Positions 43,609-51,827 of a DNA stretch of 64,000 nucleotides are shown here, piece after piece. The notes under the pieces were generated by a model. The model searched no databases, was not told the origin of the DNA, and saw only the letters and a list, made by a program, of their open reading frames with translations. Each line of letters opens with the position of its first letter. The stretch's first letter is position 1. The DNA is from Streptomyces sp. CBMA291 (GTDB lineage Bacteria; Actinomycetota; Actinomycetes; Streptomycetales; Streptomycetaceae): the NCBI RefSeq assembly GCF_014596525.1, contig NZ_MSJP01000022.1, forward strand, positions 62,001 through 126,000. Reading direction: 5' to 3'. The position numbers and the translations under genes are program-made.

Positions 43609-44628
43609 CTAGCGGGTCAGCGAGACGATCATCTTTCCGGTGTTCTCCCCGCGCAGCATGCCGAGGAAGGCGTCCACCCCGTTCTCGATGCCCTCGACGA
43701 AGGTCTCGCGGTGCTTCAGCTCGCCCGAGGCGAGCCAGCCGCCGACCTCCTCGACGAAGCGGGGCCGCAGGTCGTAGTGGTCGCTGACCAGGACACCCTG
43801 GAGCCGCAGCCGCTTGCCGATGAGCATCGCCATATTGCGCGGCCCCGGCGTCGGCTCGGTGACGTTGTACTGGGCGATCATGCCGCAGATGGTGGCGCGG
43901 CCATGCACGTTCAGCAGGGAGATCGCCGCTTCGAGGTGCTCGCCGCCCACATTGTCGAAGTAGACGTCGATGCCGTCGGGAGCGGCCGCGCGCAACTGCT
44001 CCTCGACCGGGCCGTTCCGGTAGTTGAACGCGGCGTCGAAGCCGAGTTCCTCGACGAGGAACTTCACCTTCTCGTCGGAGCCGGCCGAGCCGATGACCCG
44101 GGAGGCGCCCTTGAGCCGCGCCATCTGGCCGACCTGGCTGCCGACGGCGCCCGCCGCGCCGGAGACGAAGACCGCGTCGCCCTCCTTGAAGGAGGCGACC
44201 TCGAAGAGGCCCGCGTAGGCCGTGAGACCGGTCATGCCGAGCACGCCGAGATAGGCGGAGAGGGGCGCGAGCGCCGGATCGACCTTGGCCGCCTGCCGCG
44301 CCGGGACCTCCGCGTACTCGCGCCAGCCGAGACCGTGCAGGACGTGGTCGCCGACGGCGAAGCCCTCGGCGCGGGAGGCGACGACCTCGCCGACGGCGCC
44401 GCCGTCCATGGGGCGGTCGAGCACGAAGGGCGGCATGTAGGACTTCACGTCGTTCATCCGGCCGCGCATGTACGGATCGACGGAGAAGTGCAGGTTGCGC
44501 ACGAGGACGTGGCCCTCGGCGGGCTCGGCGACCGGCGTCTCGCGGAGGGCGAAGTCCGACGGCACTGGCCAGCCGTGCGGACGGGCGACGAGGTGCCACT
44601 CACGGCTGGACGCGGGAAGAACGGACAT
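43609..44628 (-). CDS. Zinc-free medium-chain NADP-dependent oxidoreductase
   Basis: A 339-residue reductase of the double-bond/leukotriene-B4 reductase group: PYMRGRMNDVKSYMPPF at the N-terminus, the nucleotide-binding GAAGAVGSQVGQMA, and FDNVGGEHLEAAI are diagnostic. Members reduce the C=C bond of enones and curcumin-like electrophiles with NADPH. ATG 44628 has GGAGG eight bases upstream; ATG 44700 is an unneeded extension into the operator. Divergent from a MarR gene. Confidence 0.93.
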   Translation of the reverse strand: MSVLPASSREWHLVARPHGWPVPSDFALRETPVAEPAEGHVLVRNLHFSVDPYMRGRMNDVKSYMPPFVLDRPMDGGAVGEVVASRAEGFAVGDHVLHGLGWREYAEVPARQAAKVDPALAPLSAYLGVLGMTGLTAYAGLFEVASFKEGDAVFVSGAAGAVGSQVGQMARLKGASRVIGSAGSDEKVKFLVEELGFDAAFNYRNGPVEEQLRAAAPDGIDVYFDNVGGEHLEAAISLLNVHGRATICGMIAQYNVTEPTPGPRNMAMLIGKRLRLQGVLVSDHYDLRPRFVEEVGGWLASGELKHRETFVEGIENGVDAFLGMLRGENTGKMIVSLTR

Positions 44629-44676
44629 GGGCACGGCCTCCAGGGCGAAGCTTCGGGGGAAGCTCCGGATCACAGG

Positions 44677-44695
44677 TGTTTCACTTACTGAAACA
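44677..44695. promoter_or_regulatory. MarR-type operator
   Basis: TGTTTCA (44677-44683) and TGAAACA (44689-44695) are perfect inverted arms with a 5-base spacer in the oxidoreductase/MarR gap. A TTGACA box for the minus strand (44720-44725) and a TAGACT box for the MarR gene (44735-44740) flank it. The region is markedly A+T-rich for this genome. Probably bound by the neighbouring MarR protein. Confidence 0.65.
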
Positions 44696-44746
44696 ATCAT
44701 GAGCCTCTATATTTCATGTTGTCAAGTATCTGGGTAGACTGGAGCC

Positions 44747-45193
44747 ATGCCCACCCCACGGACGGACCCCCTGACCCTCGAAGTCGTCGAGCTGATCGGC
44801 ACGGTCGTCGCGCGCTACTACGAGGAGTACGAGCGGGCCGCCGCTCGGCACTCGCTGACCGGCGCCCAGGCTCGCGTCCTCGGTCTGCTCTCGATCGACC
44901 CGCTGCCGATGCGCCGCATCGCCCAGAAGCTGAAGTGCGAGCCGTCCAACATCACCGGGATAGTGGACCGTCTGGAGGCCCGCGGCCTGGTCGAGCGCCG
45001 CCCCGACCCGGCCGACCGGCGCGTGAAGCTGGCCGCCCCCACGGAGGAGGGCCGGGCCACCGCCCACCACCTCCGCGAATCCCTCCACTTCGCCCGCGAG
45101 CCCCTCGGCGACCTCACGGAGGTCGAGCGGGCCCTGCTGAGAGACCTCCTGAAGCGGATGCTGGGCGAGGTCCCGGAGCCGGGTCCGCGCTGA
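44747..45193 (+). CDS. MarR family transcriptional regulator
   Basis: A 148-residue regulator. The winged helix is MRRIAQKLKCEPSNITGIVD with the wing ERRPDPADRRVKLAAPTEEG. There is one cysteine in the recognition region (LKCEPSN) but no N-terminal sensing Cys of the OhrR type. It is divergent from the oxidoreductase gene and probably represses it and itself through the palindrome. ATG 44747 lies six bases after TAGACT, so the mRNA is probably leaderless. Confidence 0.94.
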   Translation: MPTPRTDPLTLEVVELIGTVVARYYEEYERAAARHSLTGAQARVLGLLSIDPLPMRRIAQKLKCEPSNITGIVDRLEARGLVERRPDPADRRVKLAAPTEEGRATAHHLRESLHFAREPLGDLTEVERALLRDLLKRMLGEVPEPGPR

Positions 45194-45339
45194 CCCGACG
45201 GGGACCGGGCCCGTGCGCACCGGGCCCCCGGGCGGCTCAGCCCAGCGCGCGCCGCGTCACGGACGGCCGGACGATGCCAACAAGACCGCGTACCGCGCGG
45301 CACCTGGTCCGTGCCAGCACCGCCCCCGGAGGATCCGCC

Positions 45340-46596
45340 GTGACCGTCAGCCTGGAACAGCTGCGCCGCTGCCATGTCGCCGTCGATCTGGGTGCCGCCC
45401 GCACCCGGGTCTTCGTCAAGGGCGCCGGGCTCGTCGTCGACGAGCCGAGCGTCGCCGCCGTCAACACCCGCACCGGAGGGCTGATCGCCGTCGGCGCGCT
45501 GGCCGAGAAGATGACCGGCCGCACCCCCGACTACATCCGGGTCGTCCGCCCCGTCTCGGGCGGCACGGTCGTCGACATCGAGATGGCCCAGCGGATGCTC
45601 CGCCACCTCCTCGGCGAGAAGCTGCGCCGGCAGTTGCGCCGCAAGCCCCGGCTGCGGGCCGCCGCCTGCACCCCGCACGACAGCGATCCACTGGCCCAGC
45701 GCGCCGCCGTGGAGACCCTCGTCGGTCTCGGCGCGCGCCGGGTCGAGCTGGTCGACACCCTGATCGCGGCGGCGGTGGGCTGCGGACTGCCGGTCGAGCA
45801 GCCCACCGCCACCATGATCATGGTGTGCGGGGCGGCGACCACACAGGTCGCGGTGCTCTCGCTCGGCGCGATCGTCACGGCGGTACGGCTGCCGGTCGGC
45901 GGCGACGCCATCGACCACGCGGTCATCCAGCACCTGCGCCACCACCACGAGCTGATGCTGCCGAGCCAGTCGGTCCGCCCGCTCCAACTGGCCCTCAGCG
46001 GCAACGGTCTGACCCCGCACGGACCGGCGCGCACCGAGATCCACGGCCGGGACGTCGCCACCGGGCTCGCCCGCTCGGTGACGGTCGACACCGCCGCCGT
46101 ACGGGAGGCCATCCACACCCCGCTGACGGCGGTGCTCGACGGCATCGGGAAGATCCTTCGGGACTGCCCGCCCGATCTGGTGGCCGACCTCGCGGACCGG
46201 GGCATCATGATGGTCGGCGGCAGCGCCCTGCTGCCCGGTCTCGACCAGATGCTGCGCGAGGCGACGGGCATGCCGGTGCACATCGCCGAACGCCCCGACG
46301 TCTGCGCGGTCCTCGGGCTCGGCGCGATGCTGGAGGGCAAGGTCCAGCCGATGATCCTCGACCCGCTGGCCGTACGGGACCCGCTCGCCGACGACGACCC
46401 GCCGACGAAGCACGACACCCCGGCGGACGGCTTCCACGCGTACGGCACGGGCGACCCGCACGGCACGGACGACACGGACGACACCACCGGGCCTCGAACC
46501 GGCGACTCCCGAACCGGCGGCTCCCCGGCCGGCGGCTCCCCGACCAGCGGCTCCCCGGCGTCCTCCCCCCGGGATTCCCTCGGCGAGAAACCATGA
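45340..46596 (+). CDS. mbl: MreB-like actin homolog (Mbl type)
   Basis: A 418-residue actin-fold protein: phosphate-1 loop AVDLGAARTRVFVKG, second phosphate block ATMIMVCGAATTQVAVLS and adenosine block MVGGSALLPGLDQML. The start VSLEQLRRCHVAVDLGA matches Streptomyces Mbl, a cytoskeletal protein linked to spore-wall synthesis and stress. GTG 45340 has GGAGG upstream; an in-frame ATG at 45274 would add 22 residues. About 75 C-terminal residues are a Gly/Ser/Asp/Thr-rich low-complexity tail (TGGSPAGGSPTSGSPAS) absent from typical MreB. The symbol is given by resemblance. Confidence 0.85.
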   Translation: MTVSLEQLRRCHVAVDLGAARTRVFVKGAGLVVDEPSVAAVNTRTGGLIAVGALAEKMTGRTPDYIRVVRPVSGGTVVDIEMAQRMLRHLLGEKLRRQLRRKPRLRAAACTPHDSDPLAQRAAVETLVGLGARRVELVDTLIAAAVGCGLPVEQPTATMIMVCGAATTQVAVLSLGAIVTAVRLPVGGDAIDHAVIQHLRHHHELMLPSQSVRPLQLALSGNGLTPHGPARTEIHGRDVATGLARSVTVDTAAVREAIHTPLTAVLDGIGKILRDCPPDLVADLADRGIMMVGGSALLPGLDQMLREATGMPVHIAERPDVCAVLGLGAMLEGKVQPMILDPLAVRDPLADDDPPTKHDTPADGFHAYGTGDPHGTDDTDDTTGPRTGDSRTGGSPAGGSPTSGSPASSPRDSLGEKP

Positions 46597-46615
46597 TTCA
46601 TACGACAATGAGGGC

Positions 46616-48184
46616 ATGACGATCACGGATGAGGACACGGGTACGGAAACGGGCGAGCCCCGTCTGCCCGTCCTGCTCGACGCCGTCCTCAGCGTCGGCA
46701 CGGACCTCGAACTGCGGGCCACGCTCCAGCACATCGTGGACTCCGCCGCCGAGCTGACCGGGGCGCGCTACGCGGCGCTCGGCGTCGTCGACTCCGAGCA
46801 CCCCCGCCTCACCGAACTCTTCACCTCCGGTCTGACGGAGGAGCAGCGCGGCCGTATCGAGCGGTTCCCCGACAGTCACAGCGGGCTGCTCGGGGTTCTC
46901 GTCGAGGACCCCCGGCCGTTGCGCCTCGACGATCTGACCGCCGATCCGCGTTCCTCGGGCGTCCCCGAGGGGCATCCCGGGATGCGTTCCTTCCTCGGTG
47001 TCCCGATCCGGGTCCAGGAGCGGGTCTTCGGCAATCTGTACCTCACCGAGAAGCGGGCGGGCGGCTTCACGGAGGAGGACGTCGTCCTGCTGCGCCTCCT
47101 CGCCTCCCAGGCGGGCATCGCCATCGACAACGCGCGCGTGTACGAGGCGGCCCGGCAGCGGGAGCGCTGGATCGAGGGCGCCGCGGCGGTGACCACGGCC
47201 CTGCTGACCGGCCAGTCCGCCGAGGAGGCGCTGACCACCGTCGCCGAACAGGCCCGCATCCTCTCCGGCGCCTCGGCCGGAGTGGTCCTCCAGCCCACCC
47301 CCGGCGGCGGCATGGAGATCGTCGCCGCCTCCACCCGGGACGACCCGGGGGAGCTGGTCGGCACCACGATCGCGCCCGGCTCGCCCGTCCTCGTCCAACT
47401 GCTCGGCGGGGAGCCCGTCTTCATCGAGGACTCGGCGACGGACCCCCGGATGACCACCCCCGTACGGTCCCGGTTCGGCCCCTCGATGATGCTGCCGTTG
47501 CAGAGCGGCGGAAAGCTCATCGGCACCCTCGCCCTCCCCCGGCGGCGCGGCGGCCCGGCGTACTCGTCCGTGGACCGGCTCCTCGCCTCGCAGTTCGCCT
47601 CGCAGGCGGCGCTCGCGCTCGTCCTCGCGGGGGCGCGGCAGGACCGGGAGCGTCTCGCGGTCTTCGAGGACCGCGACCGGATCGCCCGTGACCTGCACGA
47701 TCTGGTGGTGCAGCGGCTCTTCGCCACCGAGATGATGCTGGAGTCCACCCGGCGGCGGGCGGCGGGCTCCGCCGAGGACGACGCACTGCTCGGGCGGGCG
47801 GTGGACGAGCTGGACTCGACCATCCAGGAGGTCCGTACGACCATTTTCGCGCTCCAGCAGCCGCCCGCCGACGCCCCGGCCTCCTTCCGGGGCAAGGTGC
47901 TGCGGGAGACCGGCGGGGCCGCCGCCCTGCTCGGCTTCAAGCCGTCGGTGCACTTCTCGGGCGCGGTGGACACGCTCATCGACGAGGAGGAGGCGGGGAA
48001 ACTCCTCGCCGCGCTGCGCGGGGCGCTCGCCACCGCGCACCGGAGGCCCGGGATCGGCGCGATCACGGTCGAGGTCTCGACGGGCCCCGGGGGCGCCCGG
48101 CTCCGCGTCACGGACGACGGCGCGCCCCCGACGACGGTGACCTGGCCGACGGCTGCCCCGGCGGACGCCCGCGCGTTGACCTGA
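46616..48184 (+). CDS. GAF-GAF sensor kinase with degenerate ATPase domain
   Basis: A 522-residue cytosolic protein: two GAF domains (about 30-170 and 200-340), then HisKA_3 with the phosphoacceptor His in RIARDLHDLVVQRLFATEMM. This is the DevS/DosT layout. The ATPase domain is poor: the N-box position reads LRGALATAHRRPG, lacking the usual Glu and Asn, and the protein stops soon after RVTDDGAPPT without the G2 box. It may therefore lack kinase activity. ATG 46616 has GACAAT six bases upstream. No response regulator is adjacent. Confidence 0.85.
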   Translation: MTITDEDTGTETGEPRLPVLLDAVLSVGTDLELRATLQHIVDSAAELTGARYAALGVVDSEHPRLTELFTSGLTEEQRGRIERFPDSHSGLLGVLVEDPRPLRLDDLTADPRSSGVPEGHPGMRSFLGVPIRVQERVFGNLYLTEKRAGGFTEEDVVLLRLLASQAGIAIDNARVYEAARQRERWIEGAAAVTTALLTGQSAEEALTTVAEQARILSGASAGVVLQPTPGGGMEIVAASTRDDPGELVGTTIAPGSPVLVQLLGGEPVFIEDSATDPRMTTPVRSRFGPSMMLPLQSGGKLIGTLALPRRRGGPAYSSVDRLLASQFASQAALALVLAGARQDRERLAVFEDRDRIARDLHDLVVQRLFATEMMLESTRRRAAGSAEDDALLGRAVDELDSTIQEVRTTIFALQQPPADAPASFRGKVLRETGGAAALLGFKPSVHFSGAVDTLIDEEEAGKLLAALRGALATAHRRPGIGAITVEVSTGPGGARLRVTDDGAPPTTVTWPTAAPADARALT

Positions 48185-48199
48185 GGTCCGGTCGGGATC

Positions 48200-48647
48200 C
48201 CGGCGTGTTCCGACGGGCGAGTCGGTGCTCGCTCCGTACGCCGACACCGCGCTGCCCACGGTCCACCCCGCGGACATCGCGGCGGTGGCGCGGGGGGGCG
48301 CTCGCCGAGCCCGGCCGCCGGGGGGGCGTACGTAGGCCCTGACCGGTCCGGCGCCGGTGTCCGCCCGGCAGCAGGTCGCGGGCATCGCGACGGTCCTCCG
48401 GCGGGAGGTGCCGTTCGCCGAGACCGGCCGCCCCGAGGCGCGCGACCGGTCGGCGGCCGTCTTCGGGGAGGCCGCCGCCGACGCGGTGCTCGACGTCACG
48501 GGCGTTGACGTCACGGGCGGCGACGTCACGGGCGGCGACGTCAACGCCGAACTCCTCGCGGTACGCGACACGGTGACCCGGGTCACCGGCGCCCCCGCCA
48601 GAACGTTTCGGCAGTGGGCCGAGGAGCACGCCGGCGCCTTCCGCTGA
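48200..48647 (+). pseudogene. Remnant of an NmrA/NAD(P)-binding family gene
   Basis: Only the C-terminal third of the protein is recognisable: LAPYADTALPTVHPADIAAVA (split here by length) at about 48228-48290, then ALTGPAPVSARQQVAGIATV to the end FRQWAEEHAGAFR. The N-terminal Rossmann part is missing. Between the two blocks the expected ALAEPGRRG is in another frame, bounded by two G7 runs, and a TAG replaces the expected Tyr codon before ALTGP (about 48334). The end carries an in-frame expansion DVTGGDVTGGDV from 15-bp repeats. This is a decayed gene, or less likely a sequencing artefact in the G runs. Confidence 0.75.
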
Positions 48648-48754
48648 ACCCCCGCCCCGGTCACCATACGAGAGCGCGCCTTCACCCCGACGCGCCTCAC
48701 CCCGACGGAGCAGTCCCGCACGCCCCTCCCCCGCTCCCGGCCTTGACTGGACCC

Positions 48755-49996
48755 ATGGACACCGAAGCCAAGCCCCCGACCGCGTCCCCGGCGGCCTATC
48801 GCAACCTGGTGATGGCCACCCTCGGCTTCGCGCTCACCTTCTGGGCGTGGAACCTGATCGCGCCCCTGGCGAGCTGGTACGGCGACCGGCTGTCGCTCAG
48901 CTCCTTCCAGCAGTCGCTGCTGGTCGCGGTCCCCGTGCTCGTCGGCTCGCTCGGCCGGGTGCCGGTGGGCGCGCTGACCGACCGCTACGGTGCCAAGCTG
49001 ATGTTCCCGCTGGTGTCGGCGCTGACGATCGTGCCCGTCCTGCTGCTCACCGTGGTCAAGGACAACTACGCCCTGATGCTGGTCGTCGGCTTCCTCCTGG
49101 GCCTGGGCGGCACCACGTTCGCCATCGGCATCCCACTGGTCAACTCCTGGTTCCCGCCCGCGAAACGCGGCCTGGCGCTCGGGGTGTTCGGCATGGGCAT
49201 GGGCGGGGTCGCGCTCTCCGGCTACTTCACGCCCAGGATCGCCAAGCACGGCGAGAACCTGCCGTTCTTCGTGGTGGCCCTCGCGCTCGCCGTGTACGCC
49301 GTCCTCGCCGTGTTCCTCGTCACCGACCGGCCCGACCGTCCGGTGCCCACCGCTTCCCTGGGCAGCAGGCTGGGCGCGGCGGGACGGCTGCGGGTGACCT
49401 GGGAGCTGTCGGCGCTGTACGCGATCGGCTTCGGCGGCATCGTCGCCTTCGGCGTCTACCTGCCGACGTATCTGAAGACCTGGTACGAGCTGGACCCCAC
49501 CGACGCGGGCACCAAGGCCGCCGGGTTCGCGCTGGCCACCGTCGTCTTCCGGCCGATCGGCGGCTGGCTTTCGGACCGGTTCCACCCGGCGCTCGTGACG
49601 GCCGTCGCGCTCGCCGTGGTCGCGCTGCTCGCCATCGTCCAGGCCTTCGACCCGCCGCTGAACCCGGGCGGCACGATCGCCCTGCTGATCATGGCGGCCG
49701 GACTCGGCACGTCCAGCGGCTCGGTCTTCGCCCTTGTCTCCCAGGTCACCCCGCAGGCCAAGGTGGGCTCCGTGACCGGCATCGTGGGTGCGATGGGCGG
49801 GCTCGGCGGCTTCCTGCCGCCGCTGGTGATGGGCGCGATCTACAGCGCCAAGGGCTCGTACTCGATCGGCTTCATGCTCCTCTCCGATCTGGCGCTCGCG
49901 GGCTGTGTGTACGCGTACGGGCGGATGCGCGGAATCCGCCCGGAGAGCGAGGAGCCCCCGGCGGCCCCCACGCCCACGCCGCCCGGCCGCACCTGA
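48755..49996 (+). CDS. MFS transporter, NarK (nitrate/nitrite porter)-like
   Basis: A 413-residue protein with 12 hydrophobic segments. Motif A is GALTDRYGAKLMFP, and the fifth-helix signature GLGGTTFAIGIPLVNSWFPP resembles the nitrate porter signature. NarK proteins move nitrate or nitrite. The nearest downstream gene is matB, so import of malonate or another carboxylate is an alternative. ATG 48755 has no ribosome site; TTGACT lies six bases upstream (leaderless type). The 108-bp upstream gap shows nothing else. Confidence 0.85.
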   Translation: MDTEAKPPTASPAAYRNLVMATLGFALTFWAWNLIAPLASWYGDRLSLSSFQQSLLVAVPVLVGSLGRVPVGALTDRYGAKLMFPLVSALTIVPVLLLTVVKDNYALMLVVGFLLGLGGTTFAIGIPLVNSWFPPAKRGLALGVFGMGMGGVALSGYFTPRIAKHGENLPFFVVALALAVYAVLAVFLVTDRPDRPVPTASLGSRLGAAGRLRVTWELSALYAIGFGGIVAFGVYLPTYLKTWYELDPTDAGTKAAGFALATVVFRPIGGWLSDRFHPALVTAVALAVVALLAIVQAFDPPLNPGGTIALLIMAAGLGTSSGSVFALVSQVTPQAKVGSVTGIVGAMGGLGGFLPPLVMGAIYSAKGSYSIGFMLLSDLALAGCVYAYGRMRGIRPESEEPPAAPTPTPPGRT

Positions 49997-50006
49997 CCGG
50001 GGCCTG

Positions 50007-50080
50007 CCCCTCTCCTCCCCTCTCCTCCCCTCTCCTCCCCTCCTCTCCTCGCCCCGCCCCGCCCCGCCCCGGGACCGTCC
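50007..50080. repeat. Homopyrimidine 10-bp and GCCCC 5-bp tandem repeats
   Basis: TCTCCTCCCC is repeated three times exactly (50011-50040), followed by a TCCTCTCCTC variant and then CGCCC-type 5-base repeats to 50080. The strand is pure pyrimidine over about 43 bases. It occupies most of the 141-bp gap between the transporter and matB; a ribosome site follows at 50124. Confidence 0.85.
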
Positions 50081-50137
50081 GACCGGCAGAATGCCTCCCG
50101 GCGATCCTCGCCTCGACGACCCCGAGGAGTGCGAACG

Positions 50138-51667
50138 GTGAGTGCTTTCTTCCCCGCCCTGACGGCCGGAGCCGATGCGGACAGGACCGCCGTGCGGTGC
50201 GGTCCCGACACCCTGACGTACGGCGGGCTCGCGCGGGCCGCCGGGAACCTGGCCGCCCGGCTCGACGGCGCCGAGCGGGTCGCGGTCTGGGCGACGCCGA
50301 GCGCGCGCACGGTGGTCGCGGTGGTCGCGGCGCTGCTCGCGGGCGTGCCCGCCGTACCGCTCAATCCGCGCACCGGAGAGCGGGAACTCGCCCACATCCT
50401 GGGCGACAGCCGCCCCTCTGCCGTCCTCGCCGGTCCCGCCGACCCCCTGCCCGCCGGGCTCGACGGACTGCCCCGGATCGACGTGCGCACGGACGACGGG
50501 GAGCCGGGCGCCGAGGAGCCGGGCGCCGAAGGCGACCCCCTCGCCGCCGGCCCGGTCGCTCCGGGCCCGATGTCCCCGGTCCCGGTGGCCGGACCGCCCG
50601 TCGACCCCGAGGCCGTCGCCCTCGTCGTCTACACCTCCGGGACCACCGGCCCCCCGAAGGGCGTCCTGCTCTCCCACCGGGCCCTCGCCGCCTCCCTCGA
50701 CGCGCTCGCCGGGGCCTGGTCGTGGACGGCGGACGACGTCCTCGTGCACGCCCTGCCGCTGTTCCATGTGCACGGGCTCGTCCTGGGCGTCCTCGGTCCG
50801 CTGCGGCGCGGCGGCGAGGTGCGGCACCTGGGCACGTTCTCCGTCGAGGGCGTGCGGCGGGAGCTGGGCGCCGGGGGCGGCACGATGCTGTTCGGCGTAC
50901 CGACCATGTACCACCGGCTCGCGGAGGCGCTCGACACGGATCCGGAGCTGGCCGGGGCCCTGTCGGGGGCCCGGCTCCTGGTGTCGGGGTCGGCGGCGCT
51001 GCCGGTCCACGACCACCGGCGGATCACCGCCGCGACGGGCCGGACGGTCGTGGAGCGGTACGGGATGACGGAGACGCTGATGAACACCAGCGTCCTGCCG
51101 GGCGGCGAGCCGCGCCCCGGGACCGTGGGGGTGCCGCTCGCGGGCGTGGAGCTGCGCCTCGTCGACGACGACGGCTCGGTGCTCGCCGGGGACGACGGGG
51201 AGGGGGTGGGCGAGGTGCAGGTGCGCGGCCCGAACCTGTTCTCCGGGTACCTCGGCAGGCCGGAGGCGACGGCGGACGCCTTCGACGGCGACTGGTTCCG
51301 CACCGGGGACATGGCGGTCCTGGAGGCGGACGGGTCGGTGCGTCTGGTGGGCCGCAGGGCCACCGACCTGATCAAGAGCGGCGGCTACAAGATCGGGGCG
51401 GGTGAGATCGAGAACGCGTTGCTCGACCATCCCGGGGTGCGGGAGGCCGCCGTCACCGGCGAGCCCGACCCGGATCTGGGCGAGCGGATCGTGGCCTGGG
51501 TGGTGCCCTCGGACCCCGGGCGCCCGCCGACGGAGGCGGAACTCGCCGCCCATGTGGCGAGGCTGCTCTCCCCGCACAAGCGCCCCCGGGTGGTGCGTCA
51601 CCTCAGCGCGCTCCCCCGCAACGACATGGGCAAGATCCTGAAGAAGGCACTTCCCGGGGCCGGTTGA
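50138..51667 (+). CDS. matB: Malonyl-CoA synthetase
   Basis: A 509-residue adenylate-forming enzyme that makes malonyl-CoA (and methylmalonyl-CoA) from the free acid, CoA and ATP. The P-loop is VVYTSGTTGPPKGVLLSHR, the A5 motif ERYGMTETLMNTS, the hinge region WFRTGDMA with GRRATDLIKSGGYKIGAGEI, and the catalytic Lys near the end in NDMGKILKKAL. LFHVHGLVLGVLGPLRRGG and MTETLMNTS match Streptomyces coelicolor MatB closely. GTG 50138 has GAGGAG eight bases upstream. It could feed extender units to fatty-acid or polyketide synthesis. Confidence 0.93.
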   Translation: MSAFFPALTAGADADRTAVRCGPDTLTYGGLARAAGNLAARLDGAERVAVWATPSARTVVAVVAALLAGVPAVPLNPRTGERELAHILGDSRPSAVLAGPADPLPAGLDGLPRIDVRTDDGEPGAEEPGAEGDPLAAGPVAPGPMSPVPVAGPPVDPEAVALVVYTSGTTGPPKGVLLSHRALAASLDALAGAWSWTADDVLVHALPLFHVHGLVLGVLGPLRRGGEVRHLGTFSVEGVRRELGAGGGTMLFGVPTMYHRLAEALDTDPELAGALSGARLLVSGSAALPVHDHRRITAATGRTVVERYGMTETLMNTSVLPGGEPRPGTVGVPLAGVELRLVDDDGSVLAGDDGEGVGEVQVRGPNLFSGYLGRPEATADAFDGDWFRTGDMAVLEADGSVRLVGRRATDLIKSGGYKIGAGEIENALLDHPGVREAAVTGEPDPDLGERIVAWVVPSDPGRPPTEAELAAHVARLLSPHKRPRVVRHLSALPRNDMGKILKKALPGAG

Positions 51668-51730
51668 GACTCCGGGCCGGGCCGGTTGAGACTCCGGGCG
51701 GGGGTGGTCGAGGCTCCGGGCGGGGGCTGA
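51658..51730. repeat. 23-bp tandem repeat over the matB stop
   Basis: GGCCGGTTGAGACTCCGGGC starts at 51658 and again at 51681; a decayed third copy (GTCGAGGCTCCGGGC) follows at about 51708. The matB stop codon is part of the first unit. Confidence 0.75.
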
Positions 51731-51773
51731 AGGAGCCGGGGCCCCTCCCCCGCGCCCGCCCCGAACGGACGAA

Positions 51774-51805
51774 GCCGGGCCCCCGGCGCAACGGAGGGGC
51801 CCGGC
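51774..51805. terminator. Terminator between convergent matB and subtilase genes
   Basis: Ten-base perfect arms GCCGGGCCCC (51774-51783) and GGGGCCCGGC (51796-51805) with a 12-base loop, 23 bases from the subtilase stop. Confidence 0.7.
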
Positions 51806-51827
51806 CCGAACAGGCGGTGGAGCGGCG

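Noticed and set aside
46598..51601. A 1667-codon open frame on the minus strand
   Set aside because: It runs antisense to mbl-end, kinase, transporter and matB, whose domains are clear. Such frames arise from G/C third-position bias; its translation is low-complexity.
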